A DNA stretch of 29,600 bases from JBGANR01 sp044222225 (lineage in GTDB: Bacteria > Actinomycetota > Actinomycetes > Mycobacteriales > Mycobacteriaceae): NCBI GenBank assembly GCA_044222225.1, contig JBGANR010000035.1:1-29600 (forward strand), given 5' to 3'. The notes under the pieces were generated by a model. It saw nothing but the letters and a program-made list of their open reading frames with translations. It ran no database searches and was not told the origin of the DNA. The position numbers were made by a program, and so were the translations under genes. Below are positions 13,642 through 22,900 of this stretch, one piece after another. Position 1 is the first letter of the stretch. Each line of letters begins with the position of its first letter.

Positions 13642-14907
13642 GTGACCGACCCCGTGTGGGCGCGCCTCGACGCCCTGCTTCATCTCGCGCTCGGGCAGAT
13701 CGAGGCCGGGCGCTCCACCGCCGAGACGATCGCGATCGTCCATGACGCCGCGATCGGGTTCGGGCTGCACGACGTGACCGTCGTATGCATCGGGCAGACG
13801 GTGACCATCGAATGCGTCCGCGACGACGGCGTCGAGGCCGCGAGCCGGACCGGCACCGTCGAGGTGATCGACGCGATCGACTGCGAGGCGATGAAACGCC
13901 TCGACGCGGCGGCACGCACGATCGCCACCGGTTCGGTCGAGCCCGCCGATGCGCGACGTCTGGTCGACACGGCCACGCATGCGACCCACCGATGGTGGTG
14001 GCCGATGCTCGGCATGACCATCCTCGCCTTCTGCATCGCGATCCAGGTCGGCGGACGACCGGTCATCGCCGGCGTCGCGGCAGCCGCGCAGCTCGGCGTC
14101 TCGATCACGGGCCTGCTCAGCGCTCGATTCGCGATCCCGAAGCTCTACCTGACGGCCCTGCAGGCCGTCGTCGCTAGCGTCGTGACCTGGGCGGCGCACG
14201 GCATGGGGATCGTCGACTGGCCCGGATCGGCCGCGGCCGCCGCGGTCGCCTGGATGCTGCTGATCCCGCTGCCGATCCTCGTCTCGACCGTCGTGGACGC
14301 GGTGACCGGGCATCGGCTCGCGGCCGTCGCACGGGGGATGCAACTCGCGCTCGGCCTCGTCGGGCTGGCCGTCGGCGTCGCCGTGGTGATGTCGCTGAGC
14401 CGCGGGATCGACCTCGGGATGCCGATCGGCGTCGACCTGCCGAATCTGGCAGTGCCTCTGGGAGTCATGTTCTCGATGATCGGCGCCATCGCCAACGCGA
14501 TGGCCAACGGCGGCGGCCGGGCCCTGTTGCTTCCGGCCGCGGTCATTGGCGGACTCACCGCCATCTGCAATCAGACGCTGCTGCACGTCATCGGCATGGA
14601 CTCGGGCTGGGCCGCCACGACGTCGTCGGTCGTCCTCGGCCTCGGCGCCGGACTCTGGGCGCCGCGGCTCTCCTATCCCGCACCGGCCCTCGCCCTGCTC
14701 GGCATCACGGGCGCGTTGCTGCCGGGTCTGACCGTCTACCAAGGGGTCGTCGTCGAGCTGTACCACAGCTCCGGGTGGCCGTACTTCCTGCAGGCGGCCG
14801 TCATCTGCGTGGGTCTGGGCATCGGAACCACCCTCGGCGTACTCCTGTCCGCCGGTCATCGACGGCCGACGTCCGGACGAACGTCCCGATACGACGAAGC
14901 GCGGTGA
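13642..14907 (+). CDS. ThrE-like threonine/serine exporter family membrane protein
   Basis: A 421-aa protein starting at a GTG with GGGAG upstream. The N-terminal 115 residues are soluble and match the pattern of the first ThrE domain (LLHLALGQIEAGRSTAETIA and later CEAMKRLDAAARTIATG). From about 118 there are some ten hydrophobic segments (WWWPMLGMTILAFCIAIQV, AVVASVVTWAAHGMGI, and AAAAAVAWMLLIPLPILVST among them). This is the PF06738/ThrE architecture, known from Corynebacterium threonine and serine export driven by proton motive force. The substrate here is inferred. It begins 40 bases after the isomerase remnant and ends three bases before the next start, so the three were probably one transcript. 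Confidence 0.8.
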   Translation: MTDPVWARLDALLHLALGQIEAGRSTAETIAIVHDAAIGFGLHDVTVVCIGQTVTIECVRDDGVEAASRTGTVEVIDAIDCEAMKRLDAAARTIATGSVEPADARRLVDTATHATHRWWWPMLGMTILAFCIAIQVGGRPVIAGVAAAAQLGVSITGLLSARFAIPKLYLTALQAVVASVVTWAAHGMGIVDWPGSAAAAAVAWMLLIPLPILVSTVVDAVTGHRLAAVARGMQLALGLVGLAVGVAVVMSLSRGIDLGMPIGVDLPNLAVPLGVMFSMIGAIANAMANGGGRALLLPAAVIGGLTAICNQTLLHVIGMDSGWAATTSSVVLGLGAGLWAPRLSYPAPALALLGITGALLPGLTVYQGVVVELYHSSGWPYFLQAAVICVGLGIGTTLGVLLSAGHRRPTSGRTSRYDEAR

Positions 14908-14910
14908 CCG

Positions 14911-16005
14911 ATGCCCACGGCCGACGAACTGCTGGGCCCGCGGGTCGCGGGTGACCTCGTCGCGGAGCTGTCCGCGGCAGACCCGGGCAACACCTTCGCC
15001 GCGACGCGCAGCGCCGCGGCCGCGCTCGACACGCTGTCGCTGGGCGCACGAGCGCGGGCGCTCGCGGCGGGGATCGTCACCGACCTCGACGGCGACCACC
15101 GGCGGCTGGCCGAGGTGATCCGGCGGGCGAACGATCGTCCTGAATTCCGGGGCTGGCTCATCTGGCCGGCGGGTCTGGCCGTCACGACGACGGCACTCGA
15201 GGACGGCACGACCCACGCCTTCGACGACGCCATGCGTCTGCACAAGGAACTGACGCCGGGGCTGACCTCGGAGTTCGCCATCCGGCCGATGCTGCATCGT
15301 GACCTGCACCGGGCGTTGGCCGTCATGACGGAGTGGACGACCGATCCCGACGCGCACGTCCGCCGCCTCGCCTCCGAGGGCAGCCGGCCGTTCCTGCCCT
15401 GGGCCGAGCGGCTGCCCGCCGTCGCGGCCGACCCGCGGACGACCGCGCCGATCCTCGACGCCCTCCACGACGATCCGGAGGACTACGTCGCCCGATCCGT
15501 CGCCAACCACCTCAACGACCACAGCCGCAACCATCCCGAATTCGCCGTGGAGACGGTCCGGAGCTGGTTCGGGGACGAAGCGCACTCGGCGAGCACCGCG
15601 CGGCACGCGCTGCGGACGCTCGTCAAACGTGGGCATCCCGGCGCTCTGGAACTGCTCGGATTTCCGCCCGCGGACGTCATCGCGACTCCCCTGCTGATCT
15701 CGCCTGCCCTCGTGAGACTCGGCGAACGGGCGGCCTTCGAGGCGACGATCGAGAACCGCGGTGCGGCGGACACCGACCTCGTCATCGACTACGTCCTGTT
15801 CTTCCCGGACGCCCGCGGCGTCGACCGGACGAAGGTCTTCAAGCTGACCCGTCGTCGGCTCGCGGCGGGCGAGCGGGCCGTCGTCACCGGCGCGCATCCC
15901 TTCCGTGAGATCTCGACGCGGCGGTACTACGGCGGCCGGCACGGCATCGCGCTGCAGATCAACGGCGTCGTGCACGAACGGGCCGACGTCGAGTTGCGCG
16001 TCTGA
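14911..16005 (+). CDS. AlkC-like DNA alkylation repair glycosylase with C-terminal Ig-like domain
   Basis: A 364-aa protein starting three bases after the exporter stop. Residues 1-260 are helical with HEAT-like repeats and contain MTEWTTDPDAHVRRLASEGS followed by RPFLPWAERL, a signature of AlkC/AlkD glycosylases, and later DYVARSVANHLNDHSRNHPE. The last 105 residues (LVRLGERAAFEATIENRGAA onward) are beta-rich with an Ig-like pattern, as in the AlkC subfamily. The family removes alkylated bases such as 3-methyladenine without flipping them out. Assignment to AlkC rather than AlkD rests on the Ig-like tail. The catalytic residues were not checked one by one. Confidence 0.78.
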   Translation: MPTADELLGPRVAGDLVAELSAADPGNTFAATRSAAAALDTLSLGARARALAAGIVTDLDGDHRRLAEVIRRANDRPEFRGWLIWPAGLAVTTTALEDGTTHAFDDAMRLHKELTPGLTSEFAIRPMLHRDLHRALAVMTEWTTDPDAHVRRLASEGSRPFLPWAERLPAVAADPRTTAPILDALHDDPEDYVARSVANHLNDHSRNHPEFAVETVRSWFGDEAHSASTARHALRTLVKRGHPGALELLGFPPADVIATPLLISPALVRLGERAAFEATIENRGAADTDLVIDYVLFFPDARGVDRTKVFKLTRRRLAAGERAVVTGAHPFREISTRRYYGGRHGIALQINGVVHERADVELRV

Positions 16006-16121
16006 ACCGGCTGCTCACGGGGTGGCCTGACAGGTCCTGTTCCGGCGCGTCGGGGGGCGCCTAGCGTCAAAGGCCGGTGATCCGCGAGTTCGCCGAACCG
16101 ACCGACCACGAGGAGAGCGAC

Positions 16122-17093
16122 ATGGAACACGTCCGGCTGGGACGAACCGGAATGAAGGTGAGCCGGCTTGCCCTGGGTTGCATGAGCTATGGCGATCCCA
16201 CCGCACCGAACGCCCATTCCTGGGCGTTTCCCGAGGAGCAGGCCGCACCGTTCTTCCGTCAGGCCGTCGAACTCGGAATCACCTTCTGGGACACCGCGAA
16301 CGCCTATCAAGCCGGCACGTCGGAAGAGATCGTGGGACGCGCGATCACCCGATTCTCCCGCCGTGAGGACATCGTGCTCGCGACGAAGGTCTGGGGCCGG
16401 ATGCATGACGGCCCGGGCGGCGCAGGCCTGTCGCGCAAGGCGATTCTCGAGCAGATCGACGCATCGCTGACACGACTCGGCACCGACTACATCGATCTGT
16501 ATCAGATCCACCGCTTCGATCCCGACGTCCCCGTGGAAGAGACGATGGAGGTGCTGCACGACGTCATCAAAGCCGGAAAGGTGCGGTACATCGGCGCGTC
16601 GTCGATGTACGCCTGGCAGTTCGCCAAGCTGCAACATGCGGCCGACCTCGGCGGATGGACGCGTTTCGTCTCGATGCAGAATCAATACAATCTGCTGCGC
16701 CGCCAGGACGAGCGGGAACTCATGGCGATGTGCGGCGACATGGGAGTCGGCCTCGTCCCCTATTCGCCGAACGGAAAGGGACGGCTGGCGCGCCCCGCGG
16801 GCGAACAGAGCCCGCGCTCGGCCACCGACCATGTGGTGCAGGCTTTCGACAGTCCCGCCGACAAGCCGGTCATCGACGCCGTTCAGCGAGTCGCCGAGGC
16901 ACGCGGGGTCGGCATGGCGCAGATCGCCCTGGCCTGGGTACTGCGCAATCCACTCGTCTCGGCACCCATCGTCGGCGCGACGAAACCGCACCATCTGGAA
17001 CAGGCCGTCGAGGCGATCGGAATCCGGTTGTCGGACGAGGAGGTCGCCGACCTGGAATCCGGCTACACGGATGCCGGACCGTCCTGGTACTGA
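16122..17093 (+). CDS. Aldo/keto reductase
   Basis: A 323-aa protein. I start it at the ATG at 16122, preceded by GAGGAGAG, rather than at the upstream GTG at 16077; MEHVRLGRTGMKVSRLALGC is the usual family N-terminus. The (beta/alpha)8 signature is complete: FWDTANAYQAGTSEE with the catalytic Asp and Tyr, VLATKVWG with the Lys, and YQIHRFDP with the His. The cofactor segment near the end (IVGATKPHHLEQAVEA) fits NADPH binding. It resembles YajO-type reductases acting on small aldehydes and ketones; the real substrate is unknown. A regulator follows after six bases. Confidence 0.9.
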   Translation: MEHVRLGRTGMKVSRLALGCMSYGDPTAPNAHSWAFPEEQAAPFFRQAVELGITFWDTANAYQAGTSEEIVGRAITRFSRREDIVLATKVWGRMHDGPGGAGLSRKAILEQIDASLTRLGTDYIDLYQIHRFDPDVPVEETMEVLHDVIKAGKVRYIGASSMYAWQFAKLQHAADLGGWTRFVSMQNQYNLLRRQDERELMAMCGDMGVGLVPYSPNGKGRLARPAGEQSPRSATDHVVQAFDSPADKPVIDAVQRVAEARGVGMAQIALAWVLRNPLVSAPIVGATKPHHLEQAVEAIGIRLSDEEVADLESGYTDAGPSWY

Positions 17094-17099
17094 CGTCTC

Positions 17100-17978
17100 A
17101 TGGATTCCCGGGCGGCGATCAGCGACTTCCTCACCTCCAGGCGCGCGAGACTCAGCCCGGAGGAGGCGGGAGTCCCGACGCATGGCGGCGCCCGACGCGT
17201 CCCCGGTCTGCGGCGTGAGGAGGTCGCCGACCTGGCCGGCGTCAGCGCCGACTACTACGGCCGCCTTGAGCGGGGCAAGGTCGCCGGGGCGTCCCGCGAG
17301 GTTCTCGAGGCCATCGCTCGCGCATTGCAGCTCGACGACGACGAGCGCGACCACCTGTTCGATCTCGTCCGGATCACACAGCGTCGCGCGCCGCGTCGGC
17401 GATCGGTGGATCGTGCGACGGTCCGGCCCGGAACCCAGCGGGTTCTCGATTCCATCACGTCGCCCGCGTTCGTTCAGAACGCGCGCCTCGACCGGCTCGC
17501 GTCGAACCGGATCGGGCGCGCGCTGTATTCACTCCCCCAGGACGGATCGCGCGACCGCTACAATTACGCCCATTACCTCTTTCTCGACGCGCGCGCCCGG
17601 CGATTCCATCGCGACTTCACCACCGCCAAACGCAATGTCGTCGCCCTGCTGCACGCCGCGAGCGCGCAGGATCCGTACGACAAGGCCCTGATCGAGGTCA
17701 TCGGAACCCTGTCGACGCAATGCGAGGAGTTCCGCGGACTGTGGGCCGCGCACGACGTGTTCCGGTACCGATCCGGAGCAAAACTCCTGACGCATTCCGT
17801 GGTCGGCGACCTCGAATTCGGCTATGAGTCGTTCGAGCTCTCCACCGATCCCGGCCTGGTGATGCTCGTCTACACCGTCGAGCCCGGATCGGCGACGGAT
17901 GAGGCCATGCGCGTCCTCGCCGGCTGGGCGATGCCGGCGTACGACACGACGGCGTCGAGACCGACCGCTGACGCCTGA
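17100..17978 (+). CDS. XRE-family regulator with MmyB-like ligand-binding domain
   Basis: A 292-aa protein. The N-terminal 90 residues are an XRE helix-turn-helix: PGLRREEVADLAGVSADYYG followed by RLERGK. The rest matches the MmyB-like/PAS-type ligand domain of actinobacterial regulators (ALYSLPQDGSRDRYNYAHYL, FTTAKRNVVALLHAA, and a later FRYRSGAKLLTHSVVGDLEF). Regulators of this type usually sit beside a short-chain or aldo/keto reductase and repress it until a ligand binds. Lying six bases behind the aldo/keto reductase, it probably controls that gene and itself. Confidence 0.88.
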   Translation: MDSRAAISDFLTSRRARLSPEEAGVPTHGGARRVPGLRREEVADLAGVSADYYGRLERGKVAGASREVLEAIARALQLDDDERDHLFDLVRITQRRAPRRRSVDRATVRPGTQRVLDSITSPAFVQNARLDRLASNRIGRALYSLPQDGSRDRYNYAHYLFLDARARRFHRDFTTAKRNVVALLHAASAQDPYDKALIEVIGTLSTQCEEFRGLWAAHDVFRYRSGAKLLTHSVVGDLEFGYESFELSTDPGLVMLVYTVEPGSATDEAMRVLAGWAMPAYDTTASRPTADA

Positions 17979-18020
17979 TCGGTTGACCCGGACCGTCGAC
18001 ATCCGGCAGAGTCCTGATCC

Positions 18021-18608
18021 GTGGATTTCGCGTCGACGCCGGAGTTGCGTCATGACCAGGTGGTGCTGGAGGCGCTGAGCACGCGTCATCATGACGACCT
18101 CGCCGAGGCGGCCTCGGCCGGCGAGCTGTGGCGGACCTGGTACACGGCCATCCCGTCGCCCGAAGGCACGGCCGCGGAGATCGAGCGCCGGTTGTCTCTG
18201 CAGGCCGCCGGCCTGATGGCGCCGTGGGCGATCGTCGACCCGGCGACCGGCCGCGCCGTCGGGATGACGACCTACATGAACATCGATGCCGCCAACCGGC
18301 GGCTCGAGATCGGGTCGACGTGGCTGGCCCGCGCGGCACAGGGACGGGGGATCAACCCGGCGGCCAAGCTCCTGCTGCTCACCCGCGCGTTCGAGGAGCT
18401 GAACTGCATCGCCGTCGAGTTCCGGACGCACTGGCACAACCACCAGTCGCGCACCGCCATCGCACGCCTCGGCGCCAAGCAGGACGGCGTCCTGCGCAGC
18501 CACTCGGTCTCCGACGACGGGATGCTGCGCGACACCGTCGTCTTCTCGATCATCGCGGCGGAGTGGCCGACGGTGCGGCGGGGACTGCAGGCGCGGCTCG
18601 GATCCTGA
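18021..18608 (+). CDS. GNAT-family N-acetyltransferase (RimJ/RimL-like)
   Basis: A 195-aa protein with a GTG start. The acetyl-CoA-binding core lies around ARAAQGRGINPAAKLLLLTR (the Q/R-x-x-G-x-G/A loop), followed by ELNCIAVEFRTHWHNHQSRT, as in RimJ/RimL proteins that acetylate N-terminal amines. Substrate unknown. It is 42 bases downstream of the regulator gene and may have its own promoter. Confidence 0.85.
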   Translation: MDFASTPELRHDQVVLEALSTRHHDDLAEAASAGELWRTWYTAIPSPEGTAAEIERRLSLQAAGLMAPWAIVDPATGRAVGMTTYMNIDAANRRLEIGSTWLARAAQGRGINPAAKLLLLTRAFEELNCIAVEFRTHWHNHQSRTAIARLGAKQDGVLRSHSVSDDGMLRDTVVFSIIAAEWPTVRRGLQARLGS

Positions 18609-18681
18609 CGCCCGACCCGGCCGGCGTGCCGCCACTCGAGAACGACAGGGATCGCCGATACCGACGATGTACTGTCGCGGC

Positions 18682-19560
18682 GTGGATCCACGCTACGTCG
18701 ACTTGCTGCGGGAACTCGCCGAGCGCGGCAGCATCACCGGGGTCGCCAACGCCACGCACCTCACGCCGTCGGCCGTCTCCCAGCAACTCCGAGCGGCGCA
18801 GCGAGAGTTCGGCGCCGCGCTGTTCGAGCCCGTGGAACGCGGCCTGCGGCTCACCGAGGCCGGGCGGCTGCTGGCCGACAGCGGCGCGGCGATGGTCGCG
18901 GCCCTCGAACGCGTCCAGGCGGGCTGGGACGATCTTGTCGCCGGGCCCACCGGAACGGTGTCGATCACCGCGCCGCCGAGCGCGGCGACGTTCCTGTTCG
19001 CCGGCATCCTGGGCGACCTCGCCGACACCGCGATCGAACTGGTGTTGCGCGACGACGATCCCGCGGAGGCAGAGCTCGCCGAGGTCATGGCCGACATCGT
19101 CATCGTGCACGGCCTCGCCGACGAGACCGACGGATTCGTTGCGACCCGGCTGGCGGACGAGCCCCTCGACATCGCCATGACCGCCGATCACGAGCTCGCC
19201 GACCAAAAAACCGTGACGTCCGAGGACGTCATCGCCTATGAGTGGATCGGTCACCCCTTCGACGCCGTCCTCGAATCGATCGAGCAGGCCACGTCGACGA
19301 CACCTGTCGTCGTACAACGATTCCGGGATGATCGGCTCATCGAATCGATCGTGGCGTCGGGTCGGCGCCTCGCCGTGCTGCCGAGATTCACCACCCCGAC
19401 CGACACCGGCCTGGTGCTCCGCCCACTCAGCGACATCCCGTCCACAAGGACCGTCTCGGCACTCGTGTCATCGGACATGGCCGATCGACCGGCCGTCCAG
19501 CGCGTTCTCCGGGCGCTGCGACGCATCGGCGCCGACGTGGAGCGCCGCCACCGGAGCTGA
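18682..19560 (+). CDS. LysR-family transcriptional regulator
   Basis: About 292 aa from the GTG at 18682; a longer frame exists from 18667 (ATG) with five extra residues. The N-terminal winged HTH is clear: RYVDLLRELAERGSITGVAN then LTPSAVSQQLRAAQ and LFEPVERGLRLTEAGR. The C-terminal co-inducer domain is present. Its targets are unknown. It precedes the nitrate assimilation cluster but is separated from it by a terminator-like hairpin and 410 bases. Confidence 0.88.
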   Translation: MDPRYVDLLRELAERGSITGVANATHLTPSAVSQQLRAAQREFGAALFEPVERGLRLTEAGRLLADSGAAMVAALERVQAGWDDLVAGPTGTVSITAPPSAATFLFAGILGDLADTAIELVLRDDDPAEAELAEVMADIVIVHGLADETDGFVATRLADEPLDIAMTADHELADQKTVTSEDVIAYEWIGHPFDAVLESIEQATSTTPVVVQRFRDDRLIESIVASGRRLAVLPRFTTPTDTGLVLRPLSDIPSTRTVSALVSSDMADRPAVQRVLRALRRIGADVERRHRS

Positions 19561-19562
19561 GC

Positions 19563-19583
19563 GGCGTCACGCCCGGTGACGCC
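19563..19583 (+). terminator. Terminator-like hairpin after the LysR gene
   Basis: A perfect 8-bp stem, GGCGTCAC paired with GTGACGCC, with a five-base loop, begins two bases after the LysR stop. No T-run follows, which is common for actinomycete terminators. Confidence 0.6.
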
Positions 19584-19594
19584 GGCTCGACGCC

Positions 19595-19640
19595 GGCGAA
19601 ACCTGTCAGCGAGCGAGGCGACGCGACGATATACGTCGCG
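19595..19640. repeat. Half-copy of an intergenic palindromic repeat
   Basis: GGCGAAACCTGTCAGCGAGC and the following GAGGCGACGCGACGATATACGTCGCG part match, with a few mismatches, one arm plus the centre of the element at 19,697-19,769 read in reverse. The distal arm is absent. Confidence 0.6.
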
Positions 19641-19696
19641 AACGGCCTCATATCGACAGACTCCAGAACGGTCCCGACCGGCCGCCTTGCCCCCTT

Positions 19697-19769
19697 GGCG
19701 AAAACTGTCGCTCAGCAGGTCGACGCGACTTATGTCGTCGCGTCGCTTCGCTCAGCGACAGTTTTCGCC
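19697..19769. repeat. 73-bp near-perfect palindrome (REP-like element)
   Basis: The arms GGCGAAAACTGTCGCTCAGC and GCTCAGCGACAGTTTTCGCC are inverted copies with one mismatch, and further inward CGACGCGAC pairs with GTCGCGTCG around a short TTAT-containing loop. Together with the half-copy 57 bases upstream, this looks like a dispersed palindromic element rather than a simple terminator, though it could also stop transcription. Confidence 0.75.
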
Positions 19770-19970
19770 GTTCCGCGGCGACGAGCACCGGCCGACGCCA
19801 CGCGATCCCTCACCGCGCTCCCACCATCGCGGCGCGGGTTGGTTGACGTCGTCGTAACAACCGTCCGCCGGACGCGAAACACGGACTGTCGACCATGGGC
19901 GCAACCGGGTGGCCGGTGCCCGCACACATGGGCGACCAGCCCCGCGGATCAACTGGTCGAGAGGAGCGCG

Positions 19971-22900
19971 ATGACCGCCGTGGCGACGGTGTGCGGGTAC
20001 TGCGGAGTCGGATGCGGCATGGACCTGCACGTCACCGATGGAAAGGTGACGAAGTCGACCGGGCGGCACGAGCATCCGTCGAACCGGGGACGGCTGTGCA
20101 CCAAGGGCTCGACGACGGCGGACATGCTGGCGGCGGGCGGACGGCAGATCACCGCGACGGTCCGTCCCGATCCGGCCGCCGAGCCGGTGCCCGTATCCCT
20201 CGACGACGCCGTCGCCCTCGCCGCCGAGCGCTTCGCCGCGATCGCCGCCGAACACGGACCCGACGCCGTCGCGCTCTACGTCTCCGGACAGATGTCCATC
20301 GAGGCCCAGTACCTCGCGAACAAGCTGGCCAAGGGCTACCTGCGGACGATCAACATCGAGTCGAACTCCCGGTTGTGCATGGCCAGCGCGGGCACCGGAT
20401 ACAAGCAGTCGCTCGGCGCCGACGGCCCGCCCGGCAGCTACGACGACATCGACGCCGCGGATCTGTTCCTGGTCATCGGGGCGAACATGGCCGACTGCCA
20501 CCCGATCCTGTTCCTGCGCATGATGGATCGCGTCAAAGCCGGCGCGCGGCTCGTCGTCGTCGATCCGCGCCGCACCGCGACCGCGGCGAAAGCCGATCTC
20601 CACCTGCCGATCCGCCCGGGCACCGACCTCGCGCTGCTCAACGGCCTGCTGCGGCTCGTCGCCGACGCCGGCGGGGTCGACGACGAGTTCGTCGACGCGC
20701 ACACCGAAGGCTGGGCGGCGATGGCACCGCTGCTCGCCGACTACTCGGCTGATCGGGTAGCCGAGATCACCGGGCTCCCGGAAGCGGACATCCGGACCGT
20801 CGCCGATCTCATCGTCGGCGCGCAGAACTGGATGAGTCTGTGGACGATGGGCCTCAACCAGAGCACCCACGGCACCTGGCACACCAACGCCCTGTGCAAC
20901 CTGCATCTGGCGACGGGCGCGATCTGCCGTACCGGTTCGGGGCCGTTCTCGCTGACCGGCCAGCCGAACGCGATGGGCGGCCGCGAGATGGGCTATATGG
21001 GCCCGGGGCTGCCGGGCCAGCGCACGGCGCTCGACGCCGTCGACCGCGCGGAGACCGAGCAGCTCTGGGAGCTGCCGCCCGGCACCATCCGCGGCGAGAC
21101 CGGCGCCGGAACCGTCGACATGTTCGCGCGGATGGCCGCGGGCGACATCAAGGCGGCGTGGATCATCTGCACGAATCCGGTGGCATCCGTCGCCAACCGC
21201 GGGACCGTCACGGCGGGGCTTCGGGCCGCCGAGTTCGTCGTCGTGCAGGACGCGTTCGCCGGCGTCGAGACGGCGGACTACGCCGACGTCGTACTGCCGG
21301 CCGCGCTGTGGGCGGAGGCCGAGGGCGTCATGGTCAACTCCGAGCGCACGCTCACCTACTGCGCCCCGGCGATGACGCCGCCCGGTGATGCGACGCCCGA
21401 TTGGCGGCTGATCTGCCGGATCGCGACGGCCTTGGGACACGGCGACGCGTTTGCGTTCGGCTCGGCCGCCGAGGTCTTCGACGAGCTCGCGCGCTTCCAC
21501 AATCCGCGGACGGGCTGGGACGTGCGCGGCGTCGACCACGAGCGGCTGCGGCGCGGACCCGTGCAGTGGCCGGCCGCGCCGGGTGCCGCCGATCGCAACC
21601 CGATCCGCTACGTCAACGACGGCGTCAGCCAGACACGGTACGTCGCCGCGGACGGGACGGCGCCGCGTCTGGCGTTCCCGACGCCGTCGCGCCGCGCACG
21701 GTTCCTGCCGCGGCCCCACCTGCCGCCCGCAGAGCTGCCGGACGACGAGTTTCCACTGCTCCTCACCACGGGCCGCGTCGCGCACCAGTGGCACACGATG
21801 ACGAAGACGGGCCGCGTCGCCAAGCTGACCAGGCTCGCACCGGCGCCGTTCCTGCAGTTGCATCCCGACGACGCGGAACGCCTCGGCGTCACGGCCGGCG
21901 GCAGCGTCGAGGTCCGTTCCCGGCGCGGCCGCGCGGTCCTGCCCGCGGCCGTCGACGCCGCGGTCCGCCCGGGCGTCTGCTTCGCTCCGATGCACTGGAA
22001 CGACGCCTTCGGCGCCGACCTGGCCGTCAATGCCGTGACGAACGACGCCGTCGACCCCGAATCGCTGCAGCCCGAGTTCAAGGCGTGCGCGGTCGCCGTG
22101 ACGCCGATGCCGAGCCCGGCCGTCGGCGCCCTCGCGACGGTGACGCCGGACGTCAGGCCGGCTCCCACGCCGTCCGGCCCCGCCGTCACCGTGGTGTGGG
22201 CGTCGCAGACGGGCACCGCCGAGGAGTACGCGCAGCGCTGCGCCGAGGAACTCGCCGCGGCCGGCGTCGCGGTCCGGCTGCGCGGGGCCGACGAGCCGGC
22301 GCTCGCCGACCTCGCCGGCACGGTCCTCTTCGTCGTCGCCACCACCGGCGACGGCGACGCCCCGGACAACGGCATCGCGCTCTGGGACGCCCTCGCGGCC
22401 GCCGAACCCGGGGACGTCGACGGGCTCCGTTACACGGTGCTGGGGTTCGGCGACCCGGCCTACGGCGACTTCTGCGGCTTCGCTCGCAAGCTCGACGCCC
22501 GGCTCGATCACCTCGGCGCCCGGCGGATCGCGCCGCGGGCGTCGTGCGAGCCGGACTACGAGGCGACGGCGGCGTCCTGGCTGGAACGGGTGACGAGCGT
22601 CGTCACCGGCAAGACCCGCCGCACGACCGACTCCCCGCCGACGGCCGGCGCGTCGGCGCCGTCGAACGCGCCGGGTCGCAACGCCCCGCTACGGGCGACG
22701 ATCGCGCGGAACGTCCGACTCTGCGGTCCCGACTCGGACAAGGACGTCCGCGGCATCGCGATCCGGATCCCCGACGGCGCCCTCGACTACGCCGCCGGCG
22801 ACGCACTCGGCGTATGGCCCCGCAACCGCGGGGACGTCGTGGCGGAATGGCTGGCGCGCACCGGGCTCGACGGCGAGGCGATCGTCGACCTGGCGAACGC

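Larger units (their letters stand above)
19561..19970. other. 410-bp intergenic region before the nitrate cluster
   Basis: It holds, in order, a terminator-like hairpin, one half-copy and one full copy of a palindromic repeat, then about 200 bases that should contain the promoter of the nitrate reductase. In that last part GTAAC (19,854) and GAAAC (19,876) stand 17 bases apart, a spacing loosely like two of the four half-sites of a GlnR box, the nitrogen regulator of actinomycetes. No clear -10/-35 pair is visible. Confidence 0.5.

Noticed and set aside
13522..15975. 817-codon open frame on the minus strand
   Set aside because: It is antisense to the ThrE-like and AlkC-like genes. Its residues are Arg/Asp/Gly-rich without domains, a typical shadow in high-GC DNA.
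19752..22511. 919-codon open frame on the minus strand
   Set aside because: It is the antisense shadow of the nitrate reductase, with low-complexity Arg/Gly/Asp composition and no motif.
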